From SAR324 cluster bacterium (lineage in GTDB: Bacteria > SAR324 > NAC60-12): a stretch of DNA of 64,000 bases. The notes under the pieces were generated by a model, which saw only the letters and a program-made list of their open reading frames with translations, was not told the DNA's origin and made no database searches. The stretch spans positions 575,436 to 639,435 of the forward strand of contig JANQJU010000064.1 in the NCBI GenBank assembly GCA_028281495.1. Direction: 5' to 3'. The stretch's first letter is position 1, and each line of letters starts with the position of its first letter. Shown piece after piece: positions 1 through 8,528 of the stretch. The position numbers were made by a program, and so were the translations under genes.

Positions 1-76
1 CCGTTCCTATAGCGAGAAACAGAAACGTTGAGCACAAGATAGTAGGAATAAAAAGCCAGCGAGGGGGGGATGGCAT
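1..76 (-). CDS. Possible start of a secreted or membrane protein, cut by the window edge
   Basis: Reading leftwards from an ATG at 76 gives an uninterrupted 25-codon frame to the edge. It begins MPSPPRWLFIPTILC and continues with a Leu/Phe-rich stretch, which looks like a signal peptide or membrane anchor. It starts 5 bp after the coaD stop on the same strand, so it could be the next gene of the phosphatase-coaD operon. No good ribosome binding site is visible; the nearest GAGGGA lies too far upstream. Too little is present to name it, and it may be chance. Confidence 0.35.
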   Translation of the reverse strand, partial: MPSPPRWLFIPTILCSTFLFLAIGT

Positions 77-81
77 TTGGG

Positions 82-594
82 TCATAAGTGGGTTCCCTCA
101 CGTTCTGCAATAATACGGCCGACAAGATCAGCTACCGACTTCAGAACATATTGGTCGATATTTTCTCTGAGAAGAGCTAACTCTCTCACCAAGCTTGAGC
201 TGATCACCGAAAAAGGAGGTTGAGCAAACATACACATTGTTTCGATGTTCTCATTAATACCTCGATTGCCAACAAATTGCTCAAGTTCCCCTTGAAAATC
301 GGCAACGGTCCTGAGGCCTTTAACAATCAACCGTGCCCCTTTCTTTTCTGCATACCGAACGGTGCCACCTGAATAGGTTTCTACCGTGACATTTTTCAAT
401 TCATAGTGCTTTACATATTCAACCATCATTTGGACGCGTTCTTCTGGTTTAAACAGATACTGCTTATGAGGGTTGATTGCCGCTGCCCAGTACAAATGTC
501 CAAAATGAGAAGCTGCACGACGCATAATGTCGGCATGCCCCCATGTTGGAGGGTTGGCACTGATCGGGTAAACTGCAATTTGATCTTGAGCCAT
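82..594 (-). CDS. coaD: Pantetheine-phosphate adenylyltransferase (divergent CoaD)
   Basis: CoaD transfers AMP from ATP to 4'-phosphopantetheine to give dephospho-CoA, the penultimate step of CoA synthesis in the cytosol. The 170-residue length is close to the family norm of about 160. Visible family features are the nucleotidyltransferase T/HxGH box (PPTWGH, about residues 16-21), a KGLRTVADF segment and the C-terminal ISSSLVREL motif. Several usually fixed positions differ: the common PG(S/T)FDP entry is PISANP, the GLR motif is preceded by Lys instead of Arg, and the Tyr usually before the Glu of DFEYE is Gly. The conserved His, Lys and second Arg remain. The start lies 7 bp after the stop of the upstream phosphatase. 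The GAGG ribosome binding site overlaps that stop, which suggests translational coupling. The family is clear; activity on the standard substrate is likely but not certain. Confidence 0.85.
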   Translation of the reverse strand: MAQDQIAVYPISANPPTWGHADIMRRAASHFGHLYWAAAINPHKQYLFKPEERVQMMVEYVKHYELKNVTVETYSGGTVRYAEKKGARLIVKGLRTVADFQGELEQFVGNRGINENIETMCMFAQPPFSVISSSLVRELALLRENIDQYVLKSVADLVGRIIAEREGTHL

Positions 595-601
595 ATAGAC
601 C

Positions 602-2902
602 TCAGTTGGTTTCCTTTTTGTGGGGAAATGGGGCCGTGATACGGGTACAGACTACCGTAATGTCATCTGCCAATGCACGTTGTCCACTGAAATCATCGTT
701 TTCTTGTATTAGTTGATCGACTATTGCCTGAGCTGACTGATTTCGATACCGCCGTAAGGCTCGAACTAATCGTTTCTCACCCCACATTTCTCCCGCGGTA
801 TTTTCATTTTCGGTCAACCCATCAGTATAGAATAAGATCAAATCATCGTGTTCCAATTGTTCGTCTTTCTGGGAAAACATCCAATCCTTGGCATAACCCA
901 GGCGAGAATTGGCATTCAATAGTCGTTTCACTTTGCCATTAGCGCGCACGATCAAAGGAAAATTATGGCCTGCATTCGAGAAGGTCAAGGCTCCTGTATC
1001 AAGATTGATGCAGGCAATAAAAAAGGTCATAAGAAAATCAGGATGCCCCGCTTCAAAGATCGCATTGTTTAGATGTTTCATACATTCTGCTGGAGAAGGA
1101 ACTTCTCGATCAAAGGCATAGCGCAAATAATACATTTCTTCGAGAATCTTGCAGGTGGCACTGGCCGTCGCAGTGACTAAGGCCGCCGGAGTACCATGTC
1201 CGGTAACATCCCCAATCATGACATACAGATGTTGATCGAAGCGTTTCATAAAACCATACCAATCACCACCCGTTTCACTGGCTGACCGGAAGAACGTCGC
1301 CAGTTGGACATTTGGAACTTCGGGTAATGTTTTGGGGAAGAGCGCTTGTTGTACCGCGGCGGCAGTTTTTAATTCTCCTTCCATACGAATTTTTTCGGCC
1401 AGTTCTTGAGTGAAATCAATATTTTTGAGGGCGATTGCCAAAGAACGTGACAGGGTTTCTACAAAATCTTGTTCGCTGGGGCCGTAAACTTCTGAATTGA
1501 CCCCCTCTATTTCGATCAAAGCCAAAAAGTGATCCTTCTGTTCAATGGGGATACGAAGGACGTGATTCCTCAACAAAACTCCAGAACTGCCATATTCTGA
1601 AGGCTCTTCTGCAAAGACTTGATTAGAAAAAAAATGTTTCAAGCCCCCGATTCGATTCATCTGAATAGAAGCAAAACCATTGGCTGACAATCCAATGGGG
1701 AATTGAAAATGAGAATAACCGATGTTGCCACTGGGCTGGGCTTCTTTGAAAGCCAAGTGAACTTTTGCTGATTTTTTCAGTGGAATCTCGGCAAGGATCG
1801 TATCCAGAGCTTTAATGATAGGAGTGAACTTCTCGTGGGCTGACGCAATTTCGCGGGTGGCTTCCAAGATCCGCTCAAGCCGTTGTTTGGTTTGGGTCAG
1901 AGCGATGTTCGATACGTTGAGTTCGGAAATCGTTTCTCGAATAGCATCTCGCATTGAGGCGAAACTAATTGCTAAACTCCCAACCTCATCTGTACCAGAA
2001 GTGTCAATTTTGCCATCAAGTTCTCCTCGTGCCAATTGGTTGGCGCTATCTCGAAGGGTTTGAATGGGACGAATGATCGTCTTGATCGCAATAAACGAGA
2101 TGGCGAGCAAAAGTGCGCAAAAAAAGAGTGCGCCTTCTATTATTCGATTGAGTGTGATTTCTCGGCTCCGTTCTAATATGTTTTGATCAATCAACGCTTC
2201 GGCTTCACGAATCCTTTGCTCCGTGGCTTCTTGCATTGTTGTAATGCGCTGAGTTGTGAAAGCAAACACCAATTTCCCAATATATTCTCCGTCATCAAAG
2301 ATTTCCCGTTCCACGATAGAATTCTGTTTAGGAAATGTGTCGATAGATGACATTTCTATAACTTCATTGTTTTTATTCCTATAAAACCCCGCATATAGTT
2401 GAGATTCCCAATCCTCCACATAAATCCCTACCAAGTCTTCATCAGTTACCAAAAAGTTAATGGCAGTCGAAATGAACGTGCGGTTGAGCGAAGAAATCAT
2501 TTTTGACGTACCCGCTTGCAGAGTCCTGGCTCGAATACAAGCAAACAGAAGTCCTTCATCCTCATTGCCGAAGCAGTCTTTAAATCCATCGATAATTTGA
2601 CGACGGGTTTGATTGGCATCGACCTCTACCTCGTTGAGACGCATGATCAATGGCCCCTTAGAAAACTCGGAAATCATTTCAATTTGCGGTTGTAACTTAC
2701 GCATCAATTGTTTTCGGGCCTCCTCCACTTGTCGGTTGTATTCTTCTTTCTGTAAGGCTAGCTGTCGTTCTCCTTGTGCTGTTAAACTGCTTTTTGCGAC
2801 TCGGACTGTGATCACATTCCCTACAATAAACACAAAAAACATGAGCACGGAGATACTGAACAACAAACGGAATACCAAACTGGACTGAAGTGGAATGACC
2901 AT
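602..2902 (-). CDS. Membrane HAMP-SpoIIE-type (PP2C) serine phosphatase
   Basis: A membrane-bound sensor phosphatase of 766 residues, counted from the ATG at 2902. It has a first membrane helix near residues 10-31, an extracytoplasmic region to about 255, and a second helix to about 278. A HAMP segment (GTDEVGSLAISFASM), a GAF-like or coiled region, and a C-terminal SpoIIE/PP2C domain from about 520 follow. Metal-binding motifs are intact: GGDWYGF, GDVTGHG, YTDGLTEN and DDITVVC. Such proteins usually dephosphorylate anti-sigma-factor antagonists, but no such partner is encoded here. The start is ambiguous. The ATG at 2902 has GGGGGAG only 4 nt upstream, while a GTG at 2965 has a well-spaced AAGGAGG and adds a charged N-terminus. 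It is followed after 7 bp by coaD. Its C-terminal third closely resembles the phosphatase at 17629-19665, so the two are paralogues. Confidence 0.85.
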   Translation of the reverse strand: MVIPLQSSLVFRLLFSISVLMFFVFIVGNVITVRVAKSSLTAQGERQLALQKEEYNRQVEEARKQLMRKLQPQIEMISEFSKGPLIMRLNEVEVDANQTRRQIIDGFKDCFGNEDEGLLFACIRARTLQAGTSKMISSLNRTFISTAINFLVTDEDLVGIYVEDWESQLYAGFYRNKNNEVIEMSSIDTFPKQNSIVEREIFDDGEYIGKLVFAFTTQRITTMQEATEQRIREAEALIDQNILERSREITLNRIIEGALFFCALLLAISFIAIKTIIRPIQTLRDSANQLARGELDGKIDTSGTDEVGSLAISFASMRDAIRETISELNVSNIALTQTKQRLERILEATREIASAHEKFTPIIKALDTILAEIPLKKSAKVHLAFKEAQPSGNIGYSHFQFPIGLSANGFASIQMNRIGGLKHFFSNQVFAEEPSEYGSSGVLLRNHVLRIPIEQKDHFLALIEIEGVNSEVYGPSEQDFVETLSRSLAIALKNIDFTQELAEKIRMEGELKTAAAVQQALFPKTLPEVPNVQLATFFRSASETGGDWYGFMKRFDQHLYVMIGDVTGHGTPAALVTATASATCKILEEMYYLRYAFDREVPSPAECMKHLNNAIFEAGHPDFLMTFFIACINLDTGALTFSNAGHNFPLIVRANGKVKRLLNANSRLGYAKDWMFSQKDEQLEHDDLILFYTDGLTENENTAGEMWGEKRLVRALRRYRNQSAQAIVDQLIQENDDFSGQRALADDITVVCTRITAPFPHKKETN

Positions 2903-3381
2903 GTGACTCCCCCCTAAGTGATTTTTCCTCACTTCTGATTTATTCTTCTTTTCCCTTGTCTGCACTCGACTTTCCTCCTTGACATTCCTGCCTGAAATCA
3001 ACTTTGGGAAGCCTTTGACAAAGTCAAACGTTTTATTATTCCTTACTAAAAACGGTAACAGATCTATTTAGGAGAAACCAATTATTTCGGAGGCGTAAAA
3101 TTATTCGATCTTCCATGATCTCAGACCTTTATGAATTGTCTACCAATTTGATAAAAATTCAGGTTGTAATCTTTTCTTTTGGATCCTGTTAACTTCCGAA
3201 ACTTGCAGGGTTTTTGTAGCGAAATCTAGACGCTATTTCTTTTGTTCTTTTAAAAAATCTAGTGTAGCGTGACTGCCTCAAGCTGACCAGAATGGCTGTA
3301 TAGTGACGTTGCTATTCTAGCTAGCGAAGTGAGGCAACAACCCAATCTTTCACTAATTTCATCAATGGAGGCAGTAAACCC
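2903..3381. other. Divergent intergenic region between the phosphatase and tkt
   Basis: About 480 bp between the phosphatase (minus) and transketolase (plus) starts. No gene is supported. The 5' part may still be coding if the phosphatase starts at the GTG at 2965. A small inverted repeat at 3014-3028 is listed separately. The rest is AT-rich, and no convincing -35/-10 pair is seen for either gene. tkt has a GGAGG about 10 nt before its ATG. Confidence 0.6.
3014..3028. promoter_or_regulatory. Inverted repeat TTTGAC-AAA-GTCAAA, possible operator
   Basis: Perfect 6-bp arms around a 3-bp spacer, about 110 bp upstream of the phosphatase ATG in the divergent region. The size suits a dimeric regulator, but a single copy this short can occur by chance, so this is a weak call. 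Confidence 0.25.
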
Positions 3382-5415
3382 ATGAGTACGTTAACTTTAG
3401 AATTACGAACACGTATCGAAAATACTATTCGCTGTCTCACGGTCGATGCCGTCGAAGCAGCTGGCTGTGGACATCCGGGAGCACCTATGGGACTAGCTCG
3501 ACCGGTATTAGAACTGTGGCATTCCCATTTACGGTTTGACCCCCAAGATCCTCAGTGGCCGCTTCGAGACCGTTTTGTGCTTTCCGCAGGGCATGCCTCC
3601 ATGTTGTTGTATAGTCTGCTGCACCTATTTGGCTATGAGCTTTCACTTGATGAAATTCGGCAATTCCGCCAACTTCATTCTAAAACACCTGGTCATCCCG
3701 AATTCGGAGAAACTGTCGGGGTTGAAGTCACTACAGGGCCATTGGGGCAAGGCTTTGCACACGGTGTCGGAATGGCATTGGGAGGACAACTGACACGCGC
3801 TCGTTTTGGACGCGATGGAAATGGTCCTGGTTATCATTATATATATGGAGTGGTCAGTGACGGAGATCTCATGGAGGGAGTTTCTTACGAAGCTGCTTCG
3901 CTGGCTGGTCATCTGAAGTTAGGCAATCTCATTTATCTTTATGATAGTAATCAGGTCACAATTGACGGTACTACCGAGTTATCATTTTCAGAGAACGTGC
4001 CACAACGTTTTGAGGCCCAAGGATGGCACGTGCAGCAAGTAGAAGGAGAGGATTTTCAAGCACTTCACGATGCGCTTAAGCAAGCTCGAGAAAACACTAA
4101 TCAGCCTTCATTGATCGTTGTGACAACCATGATTGGCAAAGGAAGCCCAAAGTATGAAGGAAAACCTGATGCTCATGGAAAAGCGTTTGGGACTGAAGAA
4201 GCTAATAAAACAAAAGAACGCCTGGGGTGGCCTGCTGATCAGGATTTTTACATTCCAGAGGATGTGAAAAGCTATCTCGCAGAAACGATTGATCGAAAAA
4301 TTACGGAACGCAAAACATTAGATCAAAAACTGGAGTCATGGAAATCTAGCCATCCTGCACTCGATTTGGCTTGGAAAGAAGCAAGGAATCCCCCGCCTAT
4401 CGAGAATCTGCGAGCCATCCTGACGGAAGGAATGGAAGGAAAAGCGGACGCCACCCGCAAACACGGAGCAGCAGTAATGGCCAAAGTTGCTGAACAATAT
4501 CCCTTTATGGTTGGGGGGTCGGCTGACCTAGCAGGATCCGCAGCTCCCGCTTTACTTAAAAATACTTCTGCTGTTGGCATAGCTGCTGAAGGAGACGGAG
4601 AACGTTTTGGTGGTCGTAATCTTTTTTTCGGTGTCCGAGAGCATGCGATGGGAGCTATAACCAATGGCATCAACCTGGATGGAACATTTTTGGGATACTG
4701 TGGAACATTTCTTACGTTTAGCGACTATATGCGTCCTTCGGTGCGCCTCGCAGCACTCATGAAAGTTCGAACGGTATTTGTTTTTACCCACGATTCAATC
4801 TTTCTGGGGGAAGATGGACCAACACACCAACCTATTGAGCATGTCGATGCTTTGAGGTCCATTCCAGGGTTGACAGTTTTTCGTCCAGCAGATGGTGTTG
4901 AAACGGCATTGGCTTGGGAGTGGGTCCTCACACAAGCTCAAGGTCCGGTCGCATTTATTTTGACTCGTCAAAAGGTTGCGGCATTTCAACGTTCGGAGAA
5001 TTTCGATAATAGCCTGATTCATAAAGGTGCCTATATTGTTCAAGATCCTTCCGAGGGAAATTCTGATTTGATTCTGTTGGGGTCTGGTTCAGAAGTGCCA
5101 TTGCTCACGGATTCGGCAGCGCTTCTCGAACAGCAAGGATATAAAGTGCGTGTGGTATCGATTCCAAGTCTGGAGCTTTTCCTTAACCAACCAGAGGCCT
5201 ATCGCAACGAAGTCATCCCGCCCAATCATCCGTTGGTCGTTGGGGTTGAAGCGGGGCGTGCGGAAAGTCTGCGTATTGTAATGGGGGCCAATAGCTTGAT
5301 CTATGGAATCAATCGCTTTGGTGCTTCAGCTCCGTGGAAAATGCTTGCCGAAGAATTTGGCTATACCCCTTCCAAACTGACGGAATGGGTTTTGTCCCAC
5401 CTGAAAAAAGCCTAG
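3382..5415 (+). CDS. tkt: Transketolase
   Basis: Thiamine-diphosphate enzyme that moves two-carbon ketol units between sugar phosphates in the non-oxidative pentose phosphate pathway; cytosolic homodimer. The 677 residues match full-length bacterial transketolases. The N-terminal part has GHPGAPMG and the ThDP/Mg2+ motif SDGDLMEGVSYEA, with the downstream DSNQVTIDG. The pyrimidine domain has VREHAMGAITNG and the substrate-binding THDSIFLGEDGPTHQP. The ATG has a GGAGG upstream. The gene stands alone, separated from the thiO operon by a hairpin at 5446-5471. It depends on thiamine diphosphate, and the next operon makes the thiazole part of that cofactor. Nothing in the sequence shows joint regulation. 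Confidence 0.97.
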   Translation: MSTLTLELRTRIENTIRCLTVDAVEAAGCGHPGAPMGLARPVLELWHSHLRFDPQDPQWPLRDRFVLSAGHASMLLYSLLHLFGYELSLDEIRQFRQLHSKTPGHPEFGETVGVEVTTGPLGQGFAHGVGMALGGQLTRARFGRDGNGPGYHYIYGVVSDGDLMEGVSYEAASLAGHLKLGNLIYLYDSNQVTIDGTTELSFSENVPQRFEAQGWHVQQVEGEDFQALHDALKQARENTNQPSLIVVTTMIGKGSPKYEGKPDAHGKAFGTEEANKTKERLGWPADQDFYIPEDVKSYLAETIDRKITERKTLDQKLESWKSSHPALDLAWKEARNPPPIENLRAILTEGMEGKADATRKHGAAVMAKVAEQYPFMVGGSADLAGSAAPALLKNTSAVGIAAEGDGERFGGRNLFFGVREHAMGAITNGINLDGTFLGYCGTFLTFSDYMRPSVRLAALMKVRTVFVFTHDSIFLGEDGPTHQPIEHVDALRSIPGLTVFRPADGVETALAWEWVLTQAQGPVAFILTRQKVAAFQRSENFDNSLIHKGAYIVQDPSEGNSDLILLGSGSEVPLLTDSAALLEQQGYKVRVVSIPSLELFLNQPEAYRNEVIPPNHPLVVGVEAGRAESLRIVMGANSLIYGINRFGASAPWKMLAEEFGYTPSKLTEWVLSHLKKA

Positions 5416-5445
5416 AAAGTTTCTTCCAGTTTAAAGCTTCAAACT

Positions 5446-5471
5446 GTTTGCCCTCCTGCTGGAGGGTAAAC
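5446..5471 (+). terminator. Hairpin after tkt, probable terminator
   Basis: Arms GTTTGCCCTCC and GGAGGGTAAAC pair over 11 bp with one G-T wobble around a TGCT loop, starting 30 bp after the tkt stop. The 3' side is followed by GTCTTCATTT rather than a clean T run, so termination may be partial. Confidence 0.5.
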
Positions 5472-5488
5472 GTCTTCATTTCCCATGC

Positions 5489-5516
5489 TTGCGATACCCA
5501 ATAATCGTTATATAAT
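5489..5516 (+). promoter_or_regulatory. Sigma70-type promoter for thiO-thiS-thiG
   Basis: TTGCGA (5489-5494), a 16-bp spacer, then a perfect TATAAT (5511-5516), 75 bp before the thiO ATG and just after the tkt terminator. No THI-box (TPP riboswitch) core was recognised between it and thiO, and the leader is too short for a typical one. Confidence 0.6.
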
Positions 5517-5591
5517 GCCTCACCGTTTACTCAGAATGCTCCATTTTTTACTCAAAACGAAAACACGTGTTGGAACCAGTTAGTTAAAATT

Positions 5592-6671
5592 ATGAACACT
5601 TCCATTGGCATTGTTGGCGCAGGCATTCTAGGGCGGTTGTTGGCGTTCTTCTGTGTGAAACAAGGGTGGCAAGTGAATCTATTTGATTCTGGAAGCCCTG
5701 ATGGTAGGCAATCCTGCAGCCATGTCGCTGCGGGAATGTTGTCGCCTTATTGTGAATTGGAAAGTGCAGAACCAGCCATTGCAGACTTGGGAAGTTCCTC
5801 CACCTACCTCTGGCAGCAGGTTATCGGAGAGTTAGAAACCCAAGTTTTTTTTCAAAAAGAAGGCAGTTTAGTAGTGGCTCATACTCCGGAACAAGGCGAT
5901 TTGGAGCGGTTGCATCATATTGTTGCCGATTACACTTCAGATCCTGTTGTGCATCGCATGGATGCATCAAATTTGCTGGAATTGGAGCCGGAACTCAATC
6001 CGGGTATTTCACGAGGGTTGTTTTTTCCTTACGAGGGGCAAATTGATACAAGGGCGATTTTATCGGGTTTGAATCACTATTTGACATCACAAGCTGCATC
6101 CCAGGTGGTTGTGCATTACCACACTCCCGTAAATCATATCGCCCCGTTTGTTTTAGAAACGAACACTCAGTCTTTTCAGTATGACTGTGTGGTGGACTGT
6201 CGGGGGCTTCAAGCCAAAACCGATATATCCAAGTTACGTGGTGTTCGAGGGGAAATCATTCGTATTCAAGCTCCAGCGGTGCAACTCAAACGCCCAATAC
6301 GTTTGATGCATCCCCGCTATCCACTTTATATTGTGCCTCGTCCAGATCACCATTATGTGATCGGAGCTACGACCGTAGAAGCAGAGGATTTTTCCGAAAT
6401 TTCGGTGCGATCAGCCTTAGAGTTGCTTTCGGCGGCTTTTTCGTTACATTCTGGTTTTGCAGAAGCCCGCATCCTGGAAACTGCAGTTCACTGCCGTCCA
6501 GCGTTGGATGACAATCTACCTCGGATTTTCTATCAGAATGGATTGTTACGAGTGAATGGACTGTACCGGCACGGTTTTTTGCTCTCACCTAAAATTGCAG
6601 ATCTGGTTGTCCATTTTTTGGATGGAAAAACACTGGAAGCTGAATTTCAACACTTAATGGAAGAAGTTTAA
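5592..6671 (+). CDS. thiO: Glycine oxidase ThiO (FAD-dependent)
   Basis: A D-amino-acid-oxidase-family flavoprotein of 359 residues. It oxidises glycine to the imine (dehydroglycine) used for thiazole synthesis in thiamine production by aerobic bacteria. The N-terminus has the Rossmann FAD motif GIVGAGILGRLLAF. The C-terminus has the flavin and substrate segment NGLYRHGFLLSPKIADL, typical of ThiO. Its stop overlaps the thiS start by one base (TAATG), and thiG follows, which supports ThiO over other DAO-family oxidases. No strong ribosome binding site precedes the ATG. Confidence 0.9.
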   Translation: MNTSIGIVGAGILGRLLAFFCVKQGWQVNLFDSGSPDGRQSCSHVAAGMLSPYCELESAEPAIADLGSSSTYLWQQVIGELETQVFFQKEGSLVVAHTPEQGDLERLHHIVADYTSDPVVHRMDASNLLELEPELNPGISRGLFFPYEGQIDTRAILSGLNHYLTSQAASQVVVHYHTPVNHIAPFVLETNTQSFQYDCVVDCRGLQAKTDISKLRGVRGEIIRIQAPAVQLKRPIRLMHPRYPLYIVPRPDHHYVIGATTVEAEDFSEISVRSALELLSAAFSLHSGFAEARILETAVHCRPALDDNLPRIFYQNGLLRVNGLYRHGFLLSPKIADLVVHFLDGKTLEAEFQHLMEEV

Positions 6672-6871
6672 TGCAGATTATTATCAATGGTGAGGTGAGG
6701 TTGATCGATCAGGTTCAAACTTTGGGGCAGCTATTGGATTGCCTGGAACAGGACCTCGATTATTGTGCAGTGGCCTTGAACGAGGCTTTTGTGCCAAAAG
6801 CTCGATACGATTCCACTCCGGTAAAGGAGATGGATTCCATCGAAATAGTAGCCCCTCAAGCGGGTGGATGA
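6671..6871 (+). CDS. thiS: Sulfur carrier protein ThiS
   Basis: A 66-residue ubiquitin-fold protein ending in the Gly-Gly tail (APQAGG). In the thiamine pathway this tail is adenylated and converted to a thiocarboxylate that gives sulfur to ThiG. It overlaps thiO by 1 bp and thiG by 4 bp (ATGA). The ThiF-type adenylating enzyme is not in the window and must be elsewhere, or be replaced by MoeB. Confidence 0.95.
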   Translation: MQIIINGEVRLIDQVQTLGQLLDCLEQDLDYCAVALNEAFVPKARYDSTPVKEMDSIEIVAPQAGG

Positions 6872-7728
6872 AAACCTATCACGATAAAAGTTCATTTCTT
6901 GGAATCAATATGTGGAAAATTGCTGAATGCAACTTCAATAGCCGTCTCATTTTGGGAACTGCACGGTATCCCTCACCGGAGGTTTTGACGGAGGCCATCC
7001 AAACATCGGGAACGGAGATCGTTACGGTATCTTTGCGCAGGCAAATTTTTCGTCGAGATCAACCCAATGTGTTTTGGGAGACATTGAGGTCTTTGCCTGT
7101 TCGAGTTTTACCCAACACAGCGGGTTGCCATTCGGTAAAAGAGGCCGTCACCACCGCCCAAATGGCTCGTGAGATATTTGGCACATCATGGATCAAACTG
7201 GAGGTGATTGGGGATGATTACAATTTGCAGCCACATCCTTTTTTATTGGTTGAGGCAGCTAAAATTTTGGTGGAAGAAGGTTTCGAGGTGTTTCCTTATA
7301 CAACCGATGATTTGGTTTTAGCAGAAAGCCTATTGAACGCCGGATGTCAGATTTTGATGCCTTGGGCCTCTCCCATCGGATCAGGGCAAGGTCCTACAAA
7401 CCCGTTGGCGTTAAAAACTTTACGCAAAAGGCTTCCCGAAGTTCCACTCATCGTGGATGCAGGAATTGGTAAACCTTCTCATGCGACGCAAGTGATGGAA
7501 ATGGGGTTTGATGCGGTCTTGCTCAACACGGCAGTTTCTACAGCTCAAGATCCTATAAAAATGGCAGATGCGTTTTCAAGGGCTATCCAGGCGGGACGAC
7601 TTGGTTTTGAAGCAGGACTCATTCCTGCGAAGGAGTTTGCTACCCCGTCCACTCCAGTAGTAGGGACTCCATTTTGGCATCAAGTTCCGCATTATGAGGA
7701 GGCCGGGGCATCCAGGCATCGTAAATAG
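6868..7728 (+). CDS. thiG: Thiazole synthase ThiG
   Basis: Condenses 1-deoxyxylulose 5-phosphate, dehydroglycine and ThiS thiocarboxylate into thiazole phosphate. Family segments are SRLILGTARYPS, LPNTAGC, the Schiff-base Lys in WIKLEVIGDD, the phosphate-binding PIGSGQG and the IVDAGIGKPSHA barrel end. The ATG at 6868 overlaps the thiS stop (ATGA) and gives 286 residues. An internal ATG at 6910 (MWKIAECNF) matches the usual ThiG N-terminus better and gives 272 residues. Coupling favours 6868 and homology favours 6910. The last 37 bp overlap the convergent aat gene. Confidence 0.93.
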   Translation: MKTYHDKSSFLGINMWKIAECNFNSRLILGTARYPSPEVLTEAIQTSGTEIVTVSLRRQIFRRDQPNVFWETLRSLPVRVLPNTAGCHSVKEAVTTAQMAREIFGTSWIKLEVIGDDYNLQPHPFLLVEAAKILVEEGFEVFPYTTDDLVLAESLLNAGCQILMPWASPIGSGQGPTNPLALKTLRKRLPEVPLIVDAGIGKPSHATQVMEMGFDAVLLNTAVSTAQDPIKMADAFSRAIQAGRLGFEAGLIPAKEFATPSTPVVGTPFWHQVPHYEEAGASRHRK

Positions 7729-8420
7729 ATGTGAGGAGCAAACTTCCAGTTATCTAGCGGATTGTTGTAACGCATGCCTAGACGAAGGCGACGTAGGAAC
7801 TCGCGGCGAGAGACTTCTTGAGCTCCTAAGCTGATGAGGTGGTTGGTGGTGACTTGGCAATCGATAAAATGGATTTCCCACTCGCGTGCCTGGGCAACCA
7901 ATGCGACCAATGCAACCTTTGAAGCATCTTTTGTTTTCATGAACATGGATTCTCCAAAAAAGCACCTTCCGATGTACACTCCATAGAGTCCTCCAACTAG
8001 CTGATCATTTTCCCAGACTTCGACCGAATGCGCATACCCTAATTCATGTAGTTGATTGTAAGCATGTTCCATTTCTTTGGTAATCCAAGTGCCTTCCCCA
8101 TTTTTCAGTCTGACGGTTGCACAGGCATTAATCACTTCTTCAAACGAGGTATCGGATCGAATCTCAAAATTTTTTTTACGTAAAGTTTTCCGAAGGCTTC
8201 TGGATATTTTCAAACGACCTGGTTCCAAGATCAATCGAGGGTCGGGACTCCACCATAAGATAGGTGAACCGTCCTCATACCAGGGAAAGATTCCTTGTTG
8301 ATAGGCGGAGAGCAAGCGGGTGATAGAAAGATCTCCACCATAGGCGAGTAAACCTCCGGGTTCTGCCAATTCGTGGGGGGGAAAGAGTGATACATCGTCA
8401 ATTAATTGATAGACGGGCAT
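7692..8420 (-). CDS. aat: Leucyl/phenylalanyl-tRNA--protein transferase
   Basis: Attaches Leu or Phe from aminoacyl-tRNA to proteins with N-terminal Lys or Arg, marking them for ClpS/ClpAP degradation (N-degron pathway). It is 242 residues, the normal length. Family signatures seen are FPPHELAEPGGLLAYGGDL, GIFPWYEDGSPILWWSPDPR, GEGTWITKEM, GLYGVYIGRCFFGESMF and DCQVTTNHLISLGA. The Trp-rich pocket is intact. Its 3' end overlaps the thiG 3' end by 37 bp, and it is divergent from the prenyltransferase gene. Presence of Aat supports a Gram-negative, proteobacterial-type host. Confidence 0.95.
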   Translation of the reverse strand: MPVYQLIDDVSLFPPHELAEPGGLLAYGGDLSITRLLSAYQQGIFPWYEDGSPILWWSPDPRLILEPGRLKISRSLRKTLRKKNFEIRSDTSFEEVINACATVRLKNGEGTWITKEMEHAYNQLHELGYAHSVEVWENDQLVGGLYGVYIGRCFFGESMFMKTKDASKVALVALVAQAREWEIHFIDCQVTTNHLISLGAQEVSRREFLRRLRLGMRYNNPLDNWKFAPHIYLRCLDAPASS

Positions 8421-8528
8421 AGTGTTTATCAGAAAGCTTGTGTTGTGTGTTTAAGGACAATAGATTCGCCAGTTTCTTTTTAACGAACATTCATCTTATC
8501 TTATTGACTTTATTGTACATTGTTTCAA

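Noticed and set aside
5517..5591. TPP riboswitch before thiO
   Set aside because: The leader is only about 75 bp and the conserved CUGAGA and ACCUGAUC cores were not found.
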